64,000 nucleotides of DNA from Atherinomorus stipes (GCA_023101725.1 JALJCO010003418.1:10001-74000); one strand, 5' to 3'; positions 46,860 through 59,612 are shown, counted from the stretch's first letter. Notes: generated from the sequence alone by a model not told the origin. Numbers and translations are program-made.

Positions 46860-49800
46860 TGCAGCGGGAACAGAAAGTATTCAGACCCCTTTCAACTTTT
46901 CACTTTGTTTCATTGCAGCTGTTTGCTGAAATCATAAAAGTTCATCTTATTTCTCATTAATGTCACCCAGCGCTCCTCCAGAGTTTCACTTATTCAAGCC
47001 AAAGGACCAGAATGGGTCGTAGTCTTATTAGCTGATCCATGTGTTTGTTACATCACATAAAATGTGTTAATCTGAACCATTCGGGCCAGTTCGGCTCCTG
47101 TCCATCTGTGATCTGTGAAATGAACGGATGCATCCTCGGTACATATTAAAGCTCCAGAAATACCTTGTATCAGCCTGTTAATGTACAAACAAACAGGAAA
47201 GACCTTCACGTGCATCTGTACAGCCATGGTGCTCCGTTATACCGTTATCTAAAGTCTGGGGTGGAAGTTTTTTCTCCCACTAAAGGCAGAGAAAGTGGGA
47301 TAAACATCCCGGGAGTGGGTTCAGTAGCTTATCTGTGTGAGAGCATGGCATCACGTCTCCACCCTTCATCTTCCAGATGTTATCATCGCTCCTTCCTCCC
47401 TGTCATCTTGCTCTGATCTCTGTTCTTTGACCTTCATCTGTTCCAGGCTGCTGCAGAGTTGGAAAGCTTTTGTGTTGAAGTCGTATTTAAAATTCAGATC
47501 TGGACGGAAACTTCCTTCGCCCAGGATCTTCTCGTTTTTCATCAGCATCACTTAATGAAGTCGTTTCTTCAAAGTAGCTGATAACGGCGGAAGCGGCCGA
47601 CCCACCCCTCCCATCTTTGTAGCTTAAAGATGTAAGGTCAGCCGCATCAAAGTCTGCTGGGCCTCAGCTTTATCCACACGGAGACCTGAAGAGCTAAACA
47701 GGCTCAGTTCCAAGAGTTTCCTGTAATTATGTGATTAACTCCAGCGGAAACCGTCTTCATCATTGTTGAAAGCTGAAGAATCTGATGAGCTTTCCAGCAG
47801 ATTTCTGTCCTCTCAGCGCTGATTTACTGAATAAACTCCGTCTTTTAACTGTTTTTGTATCGTGCATGTCTCACTTTGGTCCAGTTTTACGTCTTTCAGT
47901 AAAAAAGGAAGAACGTCAGCTTCATGGGTTAGCATCGACTTGTTTTCTCCTTGGAAATAGATGATAGTCACTAACAGTGATCTGAAATATTCCCGCTGGG
48001 TTCGGTTGTGGTTTCAGTCTTCAGGAGGGTCAAACAGAACTATGGCTGCATTTTTCTCCACAGCTTTCACAAACAAGAATAATCTGAGTGAAATAAGGTT
48101 ATTGCATTGCATTTTATTTGAGCTGGGTCGGCACAGCTGGTGACCTGCCCGGGTCCAGCCAGTAGCAGCTGTGAGAAGTTCCAGCTCCGCCTCCCTGCAC
48201 CGGTTTAAGCGTGCACAGAAAGCAGATGCATGGTTGAGCACAGGTTGCATCTTTGTGCTAAATTTAACACTTTTTGTTTGTTTCAGTTGTGCAAATGGTG
48301 GATTGATGGAGGGCACCTGAGGATTCCTCATGGAGTCAAACAGGGAAAATGAGCAAAATATTTTACAAAATGCGTGTTGCAGATATTTGAGTTTAAAATG
48401 AGCCGAGTCAAACGATTCCAACCAATGAACCCTCTGATGTTCATCTGTGTGAGCATGCAAACAGACGGAGACTTCCTCTGTGACAAACATCACACTCCAT
48501 CACTCATTATAAACTTGGAATCTGAACGAGTTAGATTTTATTTAATAAGTGCAAGAAACCACATGTAAACTTCAACAATAAGCCGATTCTTGCATGTTCC
48601 TCACCCAAGATTAGCCGTTTTACCACGGGGGGGGGCTCAGACAGGACTACACTCAGAGAGGGCAGCCTTATTATGGCCGCAGCCACTTTTCTCATATTAA
48701 ATTTTCATCTTCTCCGACGTTGTTTCTTCAAACATCCACTTTCAGGTCCTGGCAAAAGCACATCCTCACCTGTTCATGCTAGAAGGTGAGTCAAAGCTTG
48801 TCCGGGTCTCAGTGAGACACCTTTCCCGTGAAATGTCCTCATTCTGTCCGCTGAGACCGACGTTGACCTCATCGCTCCCTTCAGACCTTCCATCAGTCAC
48901 CCTGGAATATTTAAAGCCAATCATGGAGAATCCTGCAGAGTGGATTTCAGACCTGCCACAGAGGGAAAGATTAAGCTTCACTGACCAAATTAAGAATGAA
49001 AAGTGAATGTTCTGAATGTGATCCCTATGGCCTTGTTCATTTCTCTGTTTATCCCTCATTTTTCAGCCCTCCATCCCATTTTCCTCCTGTGTGATGCACT
49101 CATTGGAATCAGGGAGGATTTTTGTCAGGAAATCTTCTTAAAGCAGCACTTGGCAAGAGTTTTATGGGGAAAAGTACTCCAGGCTGATCAGACTAAATCA
49201 CGAAGAGCCATCCACACTAATGAGGGGCTGAAGCTTTGGCCCATTTTCTCCCCATGAAATGTTGATGTCTGGATCGCTGCTGGGAAGTCTCGTTTGCACA
49301 CCACGCGTGCTGTATTTTCTCAGCCACAATACAGAGAACATATTTTCTCCAAAGCAGGACTCGGCAGTAACACCTGGATAATTAAAATCCCTCTGAGCCA
49401 GCAACACTTAAAGGAATAGTCGGACATTTAGTGTCCGTGCGCAGCAGGAACTTGGTGCTGGTTATCTCTCATCTGCTAGTCTGTTTGTGATCTTCTGGGC
49501 AGGATTTCAAGGTGAACCCAGAGGGAGGAAAGAGCTGGCACAGACGCCTCAGAACTGGGATTTTTGTTGGCGTCAGCAAGTGGCGGGGCAGCTTATGGCC
49601 CAGTTGGAAGTAGAAAGGATGGTCAGCGCCTCCACATCTGAGGCCATCGGACTTTTCCAGCAGATAACAGGAGCTGCTGCTGACAACTGAGCTTACGATG
49701 CAGGGAGGTTAAAGTTGCTGCATCACAAGTGATGCATGTGTTTGTGCTGGAGAAGACGTCAAGGGGCAAAACTTTGGATTTACCAGTCAATCCCACATTT

Positions 49801-50348
49801 ATCCAGAGTAATGAGCTTTGGATAGTAGCTGGAAGAGTGACAGACTGAGTGCAGACAGCAGAGATCTTAAATCTTTATACGTTTTAGCCTCAGAAACTGA
49901 AGCTGTGGATCTCACGCAGAACAGTCGCAGCTTCTTCGCATGAGAACAGTCTCTGATCAGGGCGTCCAGCTGTCCGGACACATCCAGACTCACGGATCAT
50001 CCAGGAGCATGCTAAAAGATTATGCACACCCCAGTTTGTAAAAAGGGGGCTGGAGCGTGTTGCCGGCAGTGCTTCATCTGGACTAACTGGCTTGGATTGC
50101 TGCGACCACAATCCCAAAAGAAGAGAAGAGAGAGATGGATTTCCTTCTCATGTCTGAGATGATTGGATTGTTGCAGCTCTCGTGTGTGCAGCAAATCTAA
50201 AGCTGACGTCAGGACGTGGAGAGAAATGTCATTGAGCACCATGCAGCCCCCAAACTGCTTTGCACATAGAAGTTTGTATGTTTAAGATGGGGAAGGAAAA
50301 AGAATGTTGCATTTGTGCTACAGATGCACAATAACCTTTTTAAAAAAC
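46860..50348. other. 3.5 kb unique sequence
   Basis: This is the longest mostly repeat-free block. Open frames at 48014-48493 (minus, 159 codons), 48766-49059, 49003-49257 and 49487-49690 show no recognisable domain and no convincing exon structure. The stretch at about 48660-49260 is balanced in composition and could be a conserved non-coding or exonic region, but I cannot establish that. Confidence 0.5.
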
Positions 50349-53268
50349 GTCCAGATTCAGGGGCTGCGTCCAGATTTGGGGGCTGCGTCCAGATTCGGGG
50401 GCTGCGTCCAGATTCAGGGACTGCGTCCAGATTCAGGGACTGCGTCCAGATTCAGGGACTGCGTCCAGATTCAGGGACTACGTCCAGATTCAGGGGCTGC
50501 GTCCAGATTCGGGGGCTGCGTCCAGATTCAGGGGCTACGTCCAGATTCAGGGACTGCGTCCAGATTCAGGGGCTCCGTCCAGATTTAGGGACTGCGTCCA
50601 GATTCAGGGGCTCCGTCCAGATTTAGGGGCTGCGTCCAGATTCAGGGGCTGCGTCCAGATTCAGGGACTGCGTCCAGATTCAGGGGCTCCGTCCAGATTT
50701 AGGGGCTGCGTCCAGATTCAGGGGCTGCGTCCAGATTCAGGGGCTACGTCCAGATTCAGGGTCTGCATCCAGATTCAGGGGCTCCGTCCAGATTTAGGGG
50801 CTGCGTCCAGATTCAGGGGCTGCGTCCAGATTCAGGGGCTACGTCCAGATTCAGGGACTGCGTCCAGATTCAGGGACTGCGTCCAGATTCAGGGACTGCG
50901 TCCAGATTCAGGGGCTACGTCCAGATTCAGGGACTGCGTCCAGATTCAGGGACTGCGTCCAGATTCGGGGGCTGCGTCCAGATTCAGGGGCAACGTCCAG
51001 ATTCAGGGGCTGCGTCCAGATTCAGGGGCTGCGTCCAGATTCAGGGGCTGCGTCCAGATTCAGGGTCTGCATCCAGATTCAGGGACTACGTCCAGATTCA
51101 GGGACTGCGTCCAGATTCAGGGACTACATCCAGATTCAGGGACTACGTCCAGATTCAGGGACTGCGTCCAGATTCAGGGACTGCGTCCAGATTCAGGGAC
51201 TACGTCCAGATTCAGGGACTACATCCAGATTCGGGGGCTGCGTCCAGATTTGGGGGCTACGTCCAGATTCAGGGACTGCGTCCAGATTCAGGGACTACGT
51301 CCAGATTCAGGGGCTACGTCCAGATTCAGGGACTACATCCAGATTCAGGGGCTGCGTCCAGATTCAGGGACTGCATCCAGATTCAGGGACTACATCCAGA
51401 TTCAGGGGCTGCGTCCAGATTCAGGGACTGCGTCCAGATTCAGGGGCTGCGTCCAGATTCAGGGGCTGCGTCCAGATTCAGGGACTACGTCCAGATTCAG
51501 GGACTACATCCAGATTCAGGGACTACGTCCAGATTCAGGGACTACATCCAGATTCAGGGGCTGCGTCCAGATTCAGGGACTGCGTCCAGATTCAGGGGCT
51601 GCGTCCAGATTCAGGGGCTACGTCCAGATTCAGGGACTGCGTCCAGATTCAGGGGCTGCGTCCAGATTCGGGGTCTGCGTCCAGATTCAGGGACTGCGTC
51701 CAGATTCAGGGGCTGCGTCCAGATTCAGGGGCTACGTCCAGATTCAGGGGCTGCGTCCAGATTCAGGGGCTACGTCCAGATTCCGTCCAGATTCAGGGAC
51801 TGCGTCCAGATTCAGGGGCTACGTCCAGATTCCGTCCAGATTCAGGGACTGCGTCCAGATTCAGGGGCTGCGTCCAGATTCGGGGTCTGCGTACAGATTC
51901 AGGGACTGCGTCCAGATTCAGGGACTGCGTCCAGATTCCGTCCAGATTCAGGGGCTGCGTCCAGATTCGGGGGCTACGTCCAGATTCAGGGACTACGTCC
52001 AGATTCAGGGGCTACGTCCAGATTCAGGGTCTGCATCCAGATTCAGGGGCTCCGTCCAGATTTAGGGGCTGCGTCCAGATTCAGGGGCTACGTCCAGATT
52101 CAGGGACTGCGTCCAGATTCAGGGACTGCGTCCAGATTCGGGGGCTGCGTCCAGATTCAGGGACTGCGTCCAGATTCGGGGGCTGCATCCAGATTCAGGG
52201 ACTACGTCCAGATTCAGGGGCTGCGTCCAGATTCAGGGGCTGCGTCCAGATTCAGGGGCTGCGTCCAGATTCAGGGTCTGCATCCAGATTCAGGGACTAC
52301 GTCCAGATTCAGGGACTGCGTCCAGATTCAGGGACTACATCCAGATTCAGGGACTACGTCCAGATTCAGGGACTGCGTCCAGATTCAGGGACTGCGTCCA
52401 GATTCAGGGACTACGTCCAGATTCAGGGACTACATCCAGATTCGGGGGCTGCGTCCAGATTTGGGGGCTACGTCCAGATTCAGGGACTGCGTCCAGATTC
52501 AGGGACTACGTCCAGATTCAGGGGCTACGTCCAGATTCAGGGACTACATCCAGATTCAGGGGCTGCGTCCAGATTCAGGGACTGCATCCAGATTCAGGGA
52601 CTACATCCAGATTCAGGGGCTGCGTCCAGATTCAGGGACTGCGTCCAGATTCAGGGGCTGCGTCCAGATTCAGGGGCTGCGTCCAGATTCAGGGACTACG
52701 TCCAGATTCAGGGACTACATCCAGATTCAGGGACTACGTCCAGATTCAGGGACTACATCCAGATTCAGGGGCTGCGTCCAGATTCAGGGACTGCGTCCAG
52801 ATTCAGGGGCTGCGTCCAGATTCAGGGGCTACGTCCAGATTCAGGGACTGCGTCCAGATTCAGGGGCTGCGTCCAGATTCGGGGTCTGCGTCCAGATTCA
52901 GGGACTGCGTCCAGATTCAGGGGCTGCGTCCAGATTCAGGGACTGCGTCCAGATTCAGGGGCTACGTCCAGATTCAGGGGCTGCGTCCAGATTCAGGGGC
53001 TACGTCCAGATTCCGTCCAGATTCAGGGACTGCGTCCAGATTCAGGGGCTACGTCCAGATTCCGTCCAGATTCAGGGACTACATCCAGATTCAGGGGCTG
53101 CGTCCAGATTCGGGGTCTGCGTACAGATTCAGGGACTGCGTCCAGATTCAGGGACTGCGTCCAGATTCCGTCCAGATTCAGGGGCTGCGTCCAGATTCGG
53201 GGGCTACGTCCAGATTCAGGGACTACGTCCAGATTCAGGGGCTGCGTCCAGATTCGGGGGCTGCGTCC
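50349..53268. repeat. 19-bp minisatellite with 1.2-kb higher-order duplication, about 150 copies
   Basis: The unit is GTCCAGATTCAGGGGCTGC. Variants are GGGGCTGC/GGGACTGC/GGGACTAC/GGGGCTAC, TTCGGGG, TTTAGGG, GGTCTGC and GCATCC. Shortened GATTCCGTCC junctions occur near 51780, 51832, 51935, 53012, 53062 and 53168. The ordered variant string from about 51050 to 51980 recurs from about 52260 to 53210 with an offset of 1211 bp, growing by one unit near 52945. The unit has no stop on the plus strand, giving repetitive open frames of up to 293 codons that are not genes. Confidence 0.97.
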
Positions 53269-55008
53269 CTGGAATGACGCGTCCCACCTGGTCTACGTTG
53301 GTCCTCCTTAGACCACGTAAGGCAGAAGTAACAGGCTGTTAAATTCGGACGGTCTAGCCTCCTCAGCATATCTTTTGTTGCCTAGCAACTGTGACGGCGC
53401 TAAACTGAAGCAAAATGGAGCTCTAAAATATCAGCATTAGCATTGTTCTGCTAATTTTAGAGCAGTTACAGCAGCTTTTTCTGCCGTGTGCAGCATTTTG
53501 ACTTCCCCAGGTGAGAGAAAAACTAATCCAGGTAAATTTATTTAGTAAAGTTTACAAGATTTTAAGAATCTCATGCTAACTTTAGCTTATTTCATGGACA
53601 ACAGTCAATGAAACACCATAATATTAACTTATACACAATAGTAAAATAATGTAGTAAAGAAAATGAAAGTGTCTCTTTAATTTAGACACCTCTGCTGTAG
53701 AAAGTTGCAATGCATCCTGGGATAGGATTAGCCACGACGGGCCGTCCTTAAAATGTGGGGAAATGAGACCACATTCGGAGGCTGCATTTGAATCTGGACG
53801 GCTTTGGGGGCATCGCGGGATGTGGAAGGACGTAGCCCTGAATCAATATCAATATCCAATAATCAATATTATTGGAATGCTTCCTGCTGCTCTAGCTTCA
53901 GCAGTGTGGGTGGATCGTGTTTGCCGTCGCTCATACACCCCCCTTGTTGTCCTTTTATTCAGACTGAGACGGCGGCGTCTCAGCCGAGTCAGCTGCCAGA
54001 TTACAGCAATCATCAGAAAGCCTCTCCTGCCTTCACGTTTCAGCATCTTTCTGTCATCTCAGCCTGTCCTCCCATACGCTGACTGATGTGACCACCCAGC
54101 TTCCCACAGCTACGCAAATCTCCTGAAGGTCTAAGGAACAGCTGACAAAATCCATCCTCTTGTTTCCTTCTCCTGTCCTTCGCTTCTCTTTCCACCTTTT
54201 CTTCCAAGACTCTGGCTGTTTTGTTGCTGTGCGTTTCCTAATGACTCACTGACACTTATCAGACGCGGCGTTCCCACAGGAAAGTTGCCTACACACTTTC
54301 TGTCATTGCTGTATCCCCCATCCGTCGCTATGGTGACAGAGAAAATGATGCCCAGCCATTTCTCCACACGATGTGCTAATTTTAGCCCGTACAGATGAGA
54401 ATTACAGGTGTCCAACAGAAATCAGATCATGTTTTCAAAGCAGAAAGAGAAAGTTTCTGCCTGATCCAGGCTTCAGTTAGATGAAATTCATCATTAGGAA
54501 TGTAAAACAAATGTGAAGCCGCGCTGTTGAATTCCCAACAAAACAACATGTTAACACATTAAAGGTGAGTGTGATCGTCGTTACTCCATCGGGAGGCAGA
54601 CCGGACATTTTCAGGCTCCTGTGGAAGACGCCTGCAGGCTGCAGGATGTGACATCATCTCTGTTTTTAAAACTCAACTCTTCAAACTGACCGACCTCCCG
54701 CCGTGTGTCCTCTGTACATGTACCACTGCTTTACTGGCTCTCGCTCTTCACCTCTTCATGCACGGTGGTCACGACAGTCAACACCCATTTAAAAGCTGTT
54801 TTCCAGCACATGCACGGGTGGAGATGCTGGAACAGTGAATGCTCCAGTAAACTCCCCGTAACTGGGAGCTGTAACTGTATAAATACATATACATTTAACA
54901 TATTTGCACACATTGTAGTTTGCCTTAGTAGTAAAAAACGAAATAATACAGCTATATTTTTACGGCTTATGTTACACTAATACAATAACATATTTTTAAT
55001 AAAGAACA
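53269..55008. other. 1.7 kb mostly unique sequence
   Basis: No gene was recognised. The sequence at about 53777-53801 (AGGCTGCATTTGAATCTGGA followed by CGG) is, in reverse complement, similar to the neighbouring 19-bp unit. Open frames at 53763-54086 and 54705-54980 have no recognisable domain. Confidence 0.5.
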
Positions 55009-55065
55009 TGAATGAATGAATGAATGAATGAATGAATGGTTTATTTCGAACAATTTTTAAAAGAA
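55009..55065 (-). repeat. (TGAA)n microsatellite, possible LINE tail
   Basis: About seven ATGA repeats are followed by ATGGTTTATTTCGAACAATT. On the minus strand this reads as a 3' end (AAATAAACCAT) followed by (TCAT)n, the usual tail of several fish LINEs. The body of such a LINE is not recognisable, so only the microsatellite is firm. Confidence 0.6.
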
Positions 55066-55171
55066 ATAATAAAATAAATAAAGATAAAATAAAAACATGG
55101 TAAATATAACAACAAATAAGATTTATCTATTTTAAAATGTAACTGAAAATTTTTTAAAGTATTTATATAGT

Positions 55172-56120
55172 ATATAAGGCTAAAAACTCATCTGTACTTA
55201 TGTGTTTCATTGATGCTTCTAAAGCTTTTGATCGAGTAAATCATAAAAAGCTATTTATTAAGCTAAAACAACAGGGAGTGCCTGGGTACATTGTGAGGGT
55301 TCTTGCCTACTGGTGTGCACACCAGAAAATGCATGTTAAATGGGGGGGGGGGTAGTATATGTACCCTTTCAGAGTGTCAAACGGCGTCAGGCAGGGATCT
55401 TGTCACCTGTTTTATTTCATCTCTCTGTAAATGAGCTGGTTGGGGGTCTGTTGGTGAAGCATCTAATCTACGCAGATGATCTTGTCATTTTCAGTCCGAG
55501 TAGTGCTGCAGCAACTTCTTCATATATGTCCAGAATATGGTTTGCAATTTGACATAAAGTATAATGCCAGTAAGAGTGCTGTTAATATGCAGAACCAAAC
55601 AGGATAAGTGGCTGAAATTCCCAGATTTCAAACTTTCTAATGCAGGACTTGAGGTCTGCCGACAAATTAAATACCTTGGTCATTCTCTGAAGGATGACAT
55701 GAGTGATGATGATGATGATGTATACAGACAATGTTGTAAGTTGTATGCACAGGCAAATACTATTGCACGTAAGTTTAGTTTTTGTTCAGTTGGTGTTAAG
55801 GTGTCGCTTTGTAAGGCGTATTGTACACCACTGTATACGGCCCATTTGTGGTCATCTTATAAAAAATCTTCAATGCGAAAGCTGCAAGTTGCATATAATG
55901 ATGCCATGAGGATGGTGCTTAAGATCCCCAGAGGGGGAGCGCTAGCCTGATGTTTGTGTCTGCTGGAGTTAAAGCACTCGTGAGGAACTATATTTATACG
56001 TTTATGCAACGCCTGGATGTGTCCGTGAATACAATCATTGTCACTCTCGGATCCTTCTGAGTTGTTCCGTTACGCATCCCGGCTGAGGATGCACTGGATG
56101 AAATGTCTGTACGGTTTTAG
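55172..56120 (+). pseudogene. Non-LTR retrotransposon (LINE) reverse-transcriptase remnant
   Basis: In order on the plus strand there are FIDASKAFDRVNHKKLF (about 55208-55260, first catalytic Asp block), VSNGVRQGS (about 55376), LSPVLFHLSVNELVGG, and LIYADDLVIFS with the YADD catalytic box at 55469-55480. C-terminal segments include IKYLGHSLKDDMSDDDDDVY (about 55665) and KLQVAYNDAMRMVLKIPRGG (about 55880), followed in another frame by MFVSAGVKAL and a tail ending near 56115. At least three frameshifts and several stops break it, and a poly-G tract sits near 55341. The 5' part and the endonuclease are missing. The clade is unresolved. It is followed directly by a TA/TG microsatellite. Confidence 0.88.
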
Positions 56121-56129
56121 GGGATTTTT

Positions 56130-56402
56130 GATATATGTATGTGTATATATATGTATGTATGTGTGTATATATATATATATATGTGTATGTATGTGTGTTA
56201 TATATATATATATGTATGTATGTGTGTATATATATATATATACACACATATATATATATGTATGTATACATATATATATGTATACATGTATGTATACATA
56301 TATATATGTATGTATGTGTGTATATATATATATATGTATGTATGTGTGTATATATATATATATATATGTATGTATGTGTGTATATATATATATATATGTA
56401 CA
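56130..56402. repeat. (TA)/(TATG) compound microsatellite
   Basis: Alternating TATATA runs and ATGTATGTGTG blocks, with one inverted stretch (TACACACATA, about 56240). Tyr/Ile/Cys/Val-rich translations on both strands are artefacts. Confidence 0.97.
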
Positions 56403-56589
56403 CATTTCTTTTTAGTGTGTTATTTTATATGTATTTCTTAGCTTTTATAGGAACGTTCGTCTGTTTGCTTTTTTATGGACACGAGTCTGATAATAAACTG
56501 AACTGAACTATTGATGAACACGTCTGGAAGAAAATAATGTGGAAAAAAACCAACTTTGGTCCTGATGATTCAGAGAAACAGCTGTTTCT
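56403..56589. other. Short unique spacer
   Basis: Unique sequence between the TA/TG microsatellite and the 70-bp array. No gene was recognised. Confidence 0.5.
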
Positions 56590-57262
56590 GACTCTTCCAG
56601 ACCTGAACCAGAGACCAGAGTCAGTGCTGGTCTCTGGTTCTGGTCTCTGGTTCAGGTCTGACTCTTCCAGACCTGAACCAGAGACCAGAGTCAGTGCTGG
56701 TCTCTGGTTCTGGTCTCTGGTTCAGGTCTGACTCTTCCCAGACCTGAACCAGAGACCAGAGTCAGTGCTGGTCTGACTCTTCCAGACCTGAACCAGAGAC
56801 CAGAGTCAGTGCTGGTCTCTGGTTCTGGTCTCTGGTTCAGGTCTGACTCTTCCAGACCTGAACCAGAGACCAGAGTCAGTGCTGGTCTGACTCTTCCAGA
56901 CCTGAACCAGAGACCAGAGTCAGTGCTGGTCTCTGGTTCTGGTCTCTGGTTCAGGTCTGACTCTGCCAGACCTGAACCAGAGACCAGAGTCAGTGCTGGT
57001 CTCTGGTTCTGGTCTCTGGTTCAGGTCTGACTCTTCCAGACCTGAACCAGAGACCAGAGTCAGTGCTGGTCTCTGGTTCAGGTCTGACTCTTCCAGACCT
57101 GAACCAGAGACCAGAGTCAGTGCTGGTCTCTGGTTCTGGTCTCTGGTTCAGGTCTCTGGTTCAGGTCTGGCTCTTCCAGACCTGAACCAGAGACGAGAGT
57201 TGGTGCTGGTCTCTGGTTCTGGTCTCTGGTTCAGGTCTGACTCTTCCAGACCTGAACCAGCC
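56590..57262. repeat. 70-bp minisatellite whose unit is a perfect hairpin, about 10 copies
   Basis: In the first full unit, 56598-56619 and 56639-56660 are exact reverse complements over 22 bp (arm begins CAGACCTGAACCAGAGACCA), with a 19-base loop that includes GTCAGTGCTGG. The CTGACTCTTC spacer joins units. Some units are shortened versions lacking the TCTGGTTCTGG part (near 56770, 56880 and 57065). One near 57140 has a doubled CTCTGGTTCAGGT. The last unit at about 57180 has GACGAGAGTTGG changes. Gln/Arg/Pro/Ser-rich open frames are artefacts. Confidence 0.97.
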
Positions 57263-57515
57263 CGAGCAGACGTAGTAAAGAGCTTCAGCTCTCTGAGGGA
57301 AACATGGAGTTGATCTTTGTCGTTACATTAGATTTCATCATTATCCATGCATAGAGAAAGGGGGGTTTTTTATGGGGGGGGGGGGACTCATACAATGGTC
57401 CTAATTATCAAAATCTACTATTAAGGACTCATTGCAGCAGGATAGGTAACCATGCCCAACGTGCATGAATGAAGTGCATCTGTGAGCTGGATTGTGTGTT
57501 TACATGTTTGTCACA
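57263..57515. other. Unique spacer with a poly-G tract
   Basis: Mostly unique sequence with G-runs at about 57360-57386. No gene was recognised. Confidence 0.5.
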
Positions 57516-57532
57516 CGTGCGCACACACACAC

Positions 57533-57575
<43 letters not shown>

Positions 57576-57580
57576 CACAC
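57516..57580. repeat. (CA)n microsatellite with CG interruptions
   Basis: About 65 bp of CA repeats with three CACGCA interruptions. Confidence 0.97.
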
Positions 57581-58359
57581 AATCCCATCAATGTTTTAAA
57601 GCATGCGCACACCTGCCACATTTCTGCACGTCCTGTGTTCAGATGAGATGCAGGCTGGTGGCATTCAGACGTGACTTTACTCATTAAAGGAGCCGAATCA
57701 TGAAAATGGACTTTCAGAGCTTTTCAGCACGTTACTGTTATTTCCTCATAAAAACTTCATTTCAGTCGTGTTTTCCTTCATCTGTGCATATGTGAGTATA
57801 TATATGAATATTCAGCTGTAGCTTCTTAACATAACTGACTGACACCGGTATACGCAACCAGCTGCACCAATCAGGAAGCACAAACATGCGCAGCATCGTA
57901 GCCAGACGCCCTCTTTGTGGAACAGAAACTCTTAGAGAATCCGAACCTATACACACTCTCTGAGGAAGAAACTAACAGCTGCAGGAAGATTTCCTCAGAG
58001 ACAAACAGCCATCAGCTAACAGACGTTTCATCCACATTCAGGAGGAAAGAGGTTTTTAGCTCTAGAGGACGGCATGCTGGGAAAAATGTGTTTGCGTTCA
58101 GCGTGGGAGTTTATTTGTTGTTCTGGACGAACCGACTTGCAGAAGTGGTTGGATTATAACTTCAGGAGCAGAAAAACCCTCAACTTTGTGTGTGAACTTC
58201 ACTCTGACAACTTCATGAATGTCGGGCAGTAAAGTGTTTTTTTATCGGGGATTACTTCTGAAACCTGACGCAGTTCCTGCTATAAAAACGCCTCATGGAC
58301 AGAAAACAATGCTAACTGTTAGCCTATGATTTGTTTGCTAATTTACTTCCTTGTCAGGG
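57581..58359. other. Unique or old interspersed sequence
   Basis: The start of the phrase TTAAAGGAGCCGAATCATGA (about 57684) resembles the outer end of small non-autonomous fish DNA elements, but no matching right end was found. Open frames at 57762 (minus) and 57917 (plus) show no domain. Confidence 0.4.
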
Positions 58360-58472
58360 TCTCTGTGGTACTTCTGTGGTACTTCTGTGGTACTGCGTGT
58401 ATTTCTGTGGTACTTCTGTGGTACTGCGTGTATTTCTGTGGTACTTCTGTGGTACTTCTGTGGTACTGCATG
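58360..58472. repeat. Short imperfect tandem repeat (TTCTGTGGTAC)
   Basis: The 11-bp motif TTCTGTGGTAC is repeated about six times, interleaved with TGCGTGTAT inserts, so a 31-bp compound period appears twice. It is stop-free in the forward frames. Confidence 0.93.
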
Positions 58473-59580
58473 TACTTCAAACTCCATATCAGATCTGGGG
58501 GGAGTATACAGCTCCATAACAGGCTGCTCCGTTTCATCCCGTCGATCGGAGTCCGATTATCCATCAATGTTTACAGATAACATCCATGTGAGCTGCCGGT
58601 GTTAAGAACAATTCTGTTACCGTCAGAATCTGTGTCTCTTCCGGGGCGACGTCATGAAATGGACATACAGTAAAACATGTTGTGATTGGTGGAGAGCTCC
58701 GTGGATCAGGACAGTCAGACATCTTACTTCCATGATGGAAATTAGACGATAAAAACGTCTGCATTCATTATCTGTTGTTTGTCTTCGTGTGGTTGCAGGG
58801 ATGGATGAAAAAGGTAAAAGAGGACAAACGTCATTGAAAAACCTCCATTTGTAACCGAGCCTTGTTCCAGTGAACAGAAAGCAGTTTCAGACCGTTTTTC
58901 CTGCATTTACATCCGGTTTGACTCAGCTTTCATGAACGTGGATCATTTCCAGCGATGACGAAGACGTCGCCTGTAAATGAGCTGCACGTCTTGGCTGAGC
59001 TCTCTACTGCCCCCCTCTGGCTGTACGAGCACACAGCATGTGGGCCGACCGGCAGCTTCACCTGCTACGTCACGGCTACAGACACCTCAGGGTTCACGTC
59101 ACTCTCCATGCTTTCGCTCCGCTGAGCAGACGGAGCTCGTTTTTATGAATGACATGGAAGCAGATGATTGTGATTGGCTGAACATCAGCCTCACAGCCGG
59201 CTGCTGAAAATCACTTCCAACAGATGAGAAATTACCAGCATGAAATACAAGTATGTAGGATGAAAAGACGATGGAAGATAAACAGATATCCTATTTTAGG
59301 TTAATATTAATACACTAATCTGTTAGTCATTACTGTAATTGACTCAGGTGATCATTTCCAATCATTTTATACCACAGGGACCCCCCCCCCCCTCTGTTTG
59401 TTTCTTATCCAAACCAGTCAAAGTTACATTTTTTAAAAACTTTTTTTGCTAAATTAAATGTTCAAATTTAAAACATTGTGATGTTCAAACATGAAAAATG
59501 GCATTTTTACATGAGTTGATTAAACCAACTTAAATCAGCTGTTCTGGGACTGAAAACTCAGTTTTGTATCTCCGAGTATC
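58473..59580. other. 1.1 kb unique sequence
   Basis: Non-repetitive sequence apart from a poly-C run near 59382. The 76-codon open frame at 58977 has no recognised domain. Nothing is supportable as a gene. Confidence 0.5.
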
Positions 59581-59612
59581 AACTCAGAGTTCAGAGTTCA
59601 GAGTTCAGAGTT
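59581..59612. repeat. 7-bp tandem repeat (TCAGAGT)
   Basis: Four to five copies of TCAGAGT, ending in TACACTCAGAGT. Confidence 0.9.

Noticed and set aside
48014..49407. Possible exons in the 48.0-49.4 kb open frames
   Set aside because: No conserved domain was recognised, and no convincing acceptor/donor pair bounds a homologous segment. Left as unannotated unique sequence.
56038..56506. Tyr/Ile/Cys/Val-rich open frames on both strands
   Set aside because: They come from the (TA)/(TATG) microsatellite after the LINE remnant.
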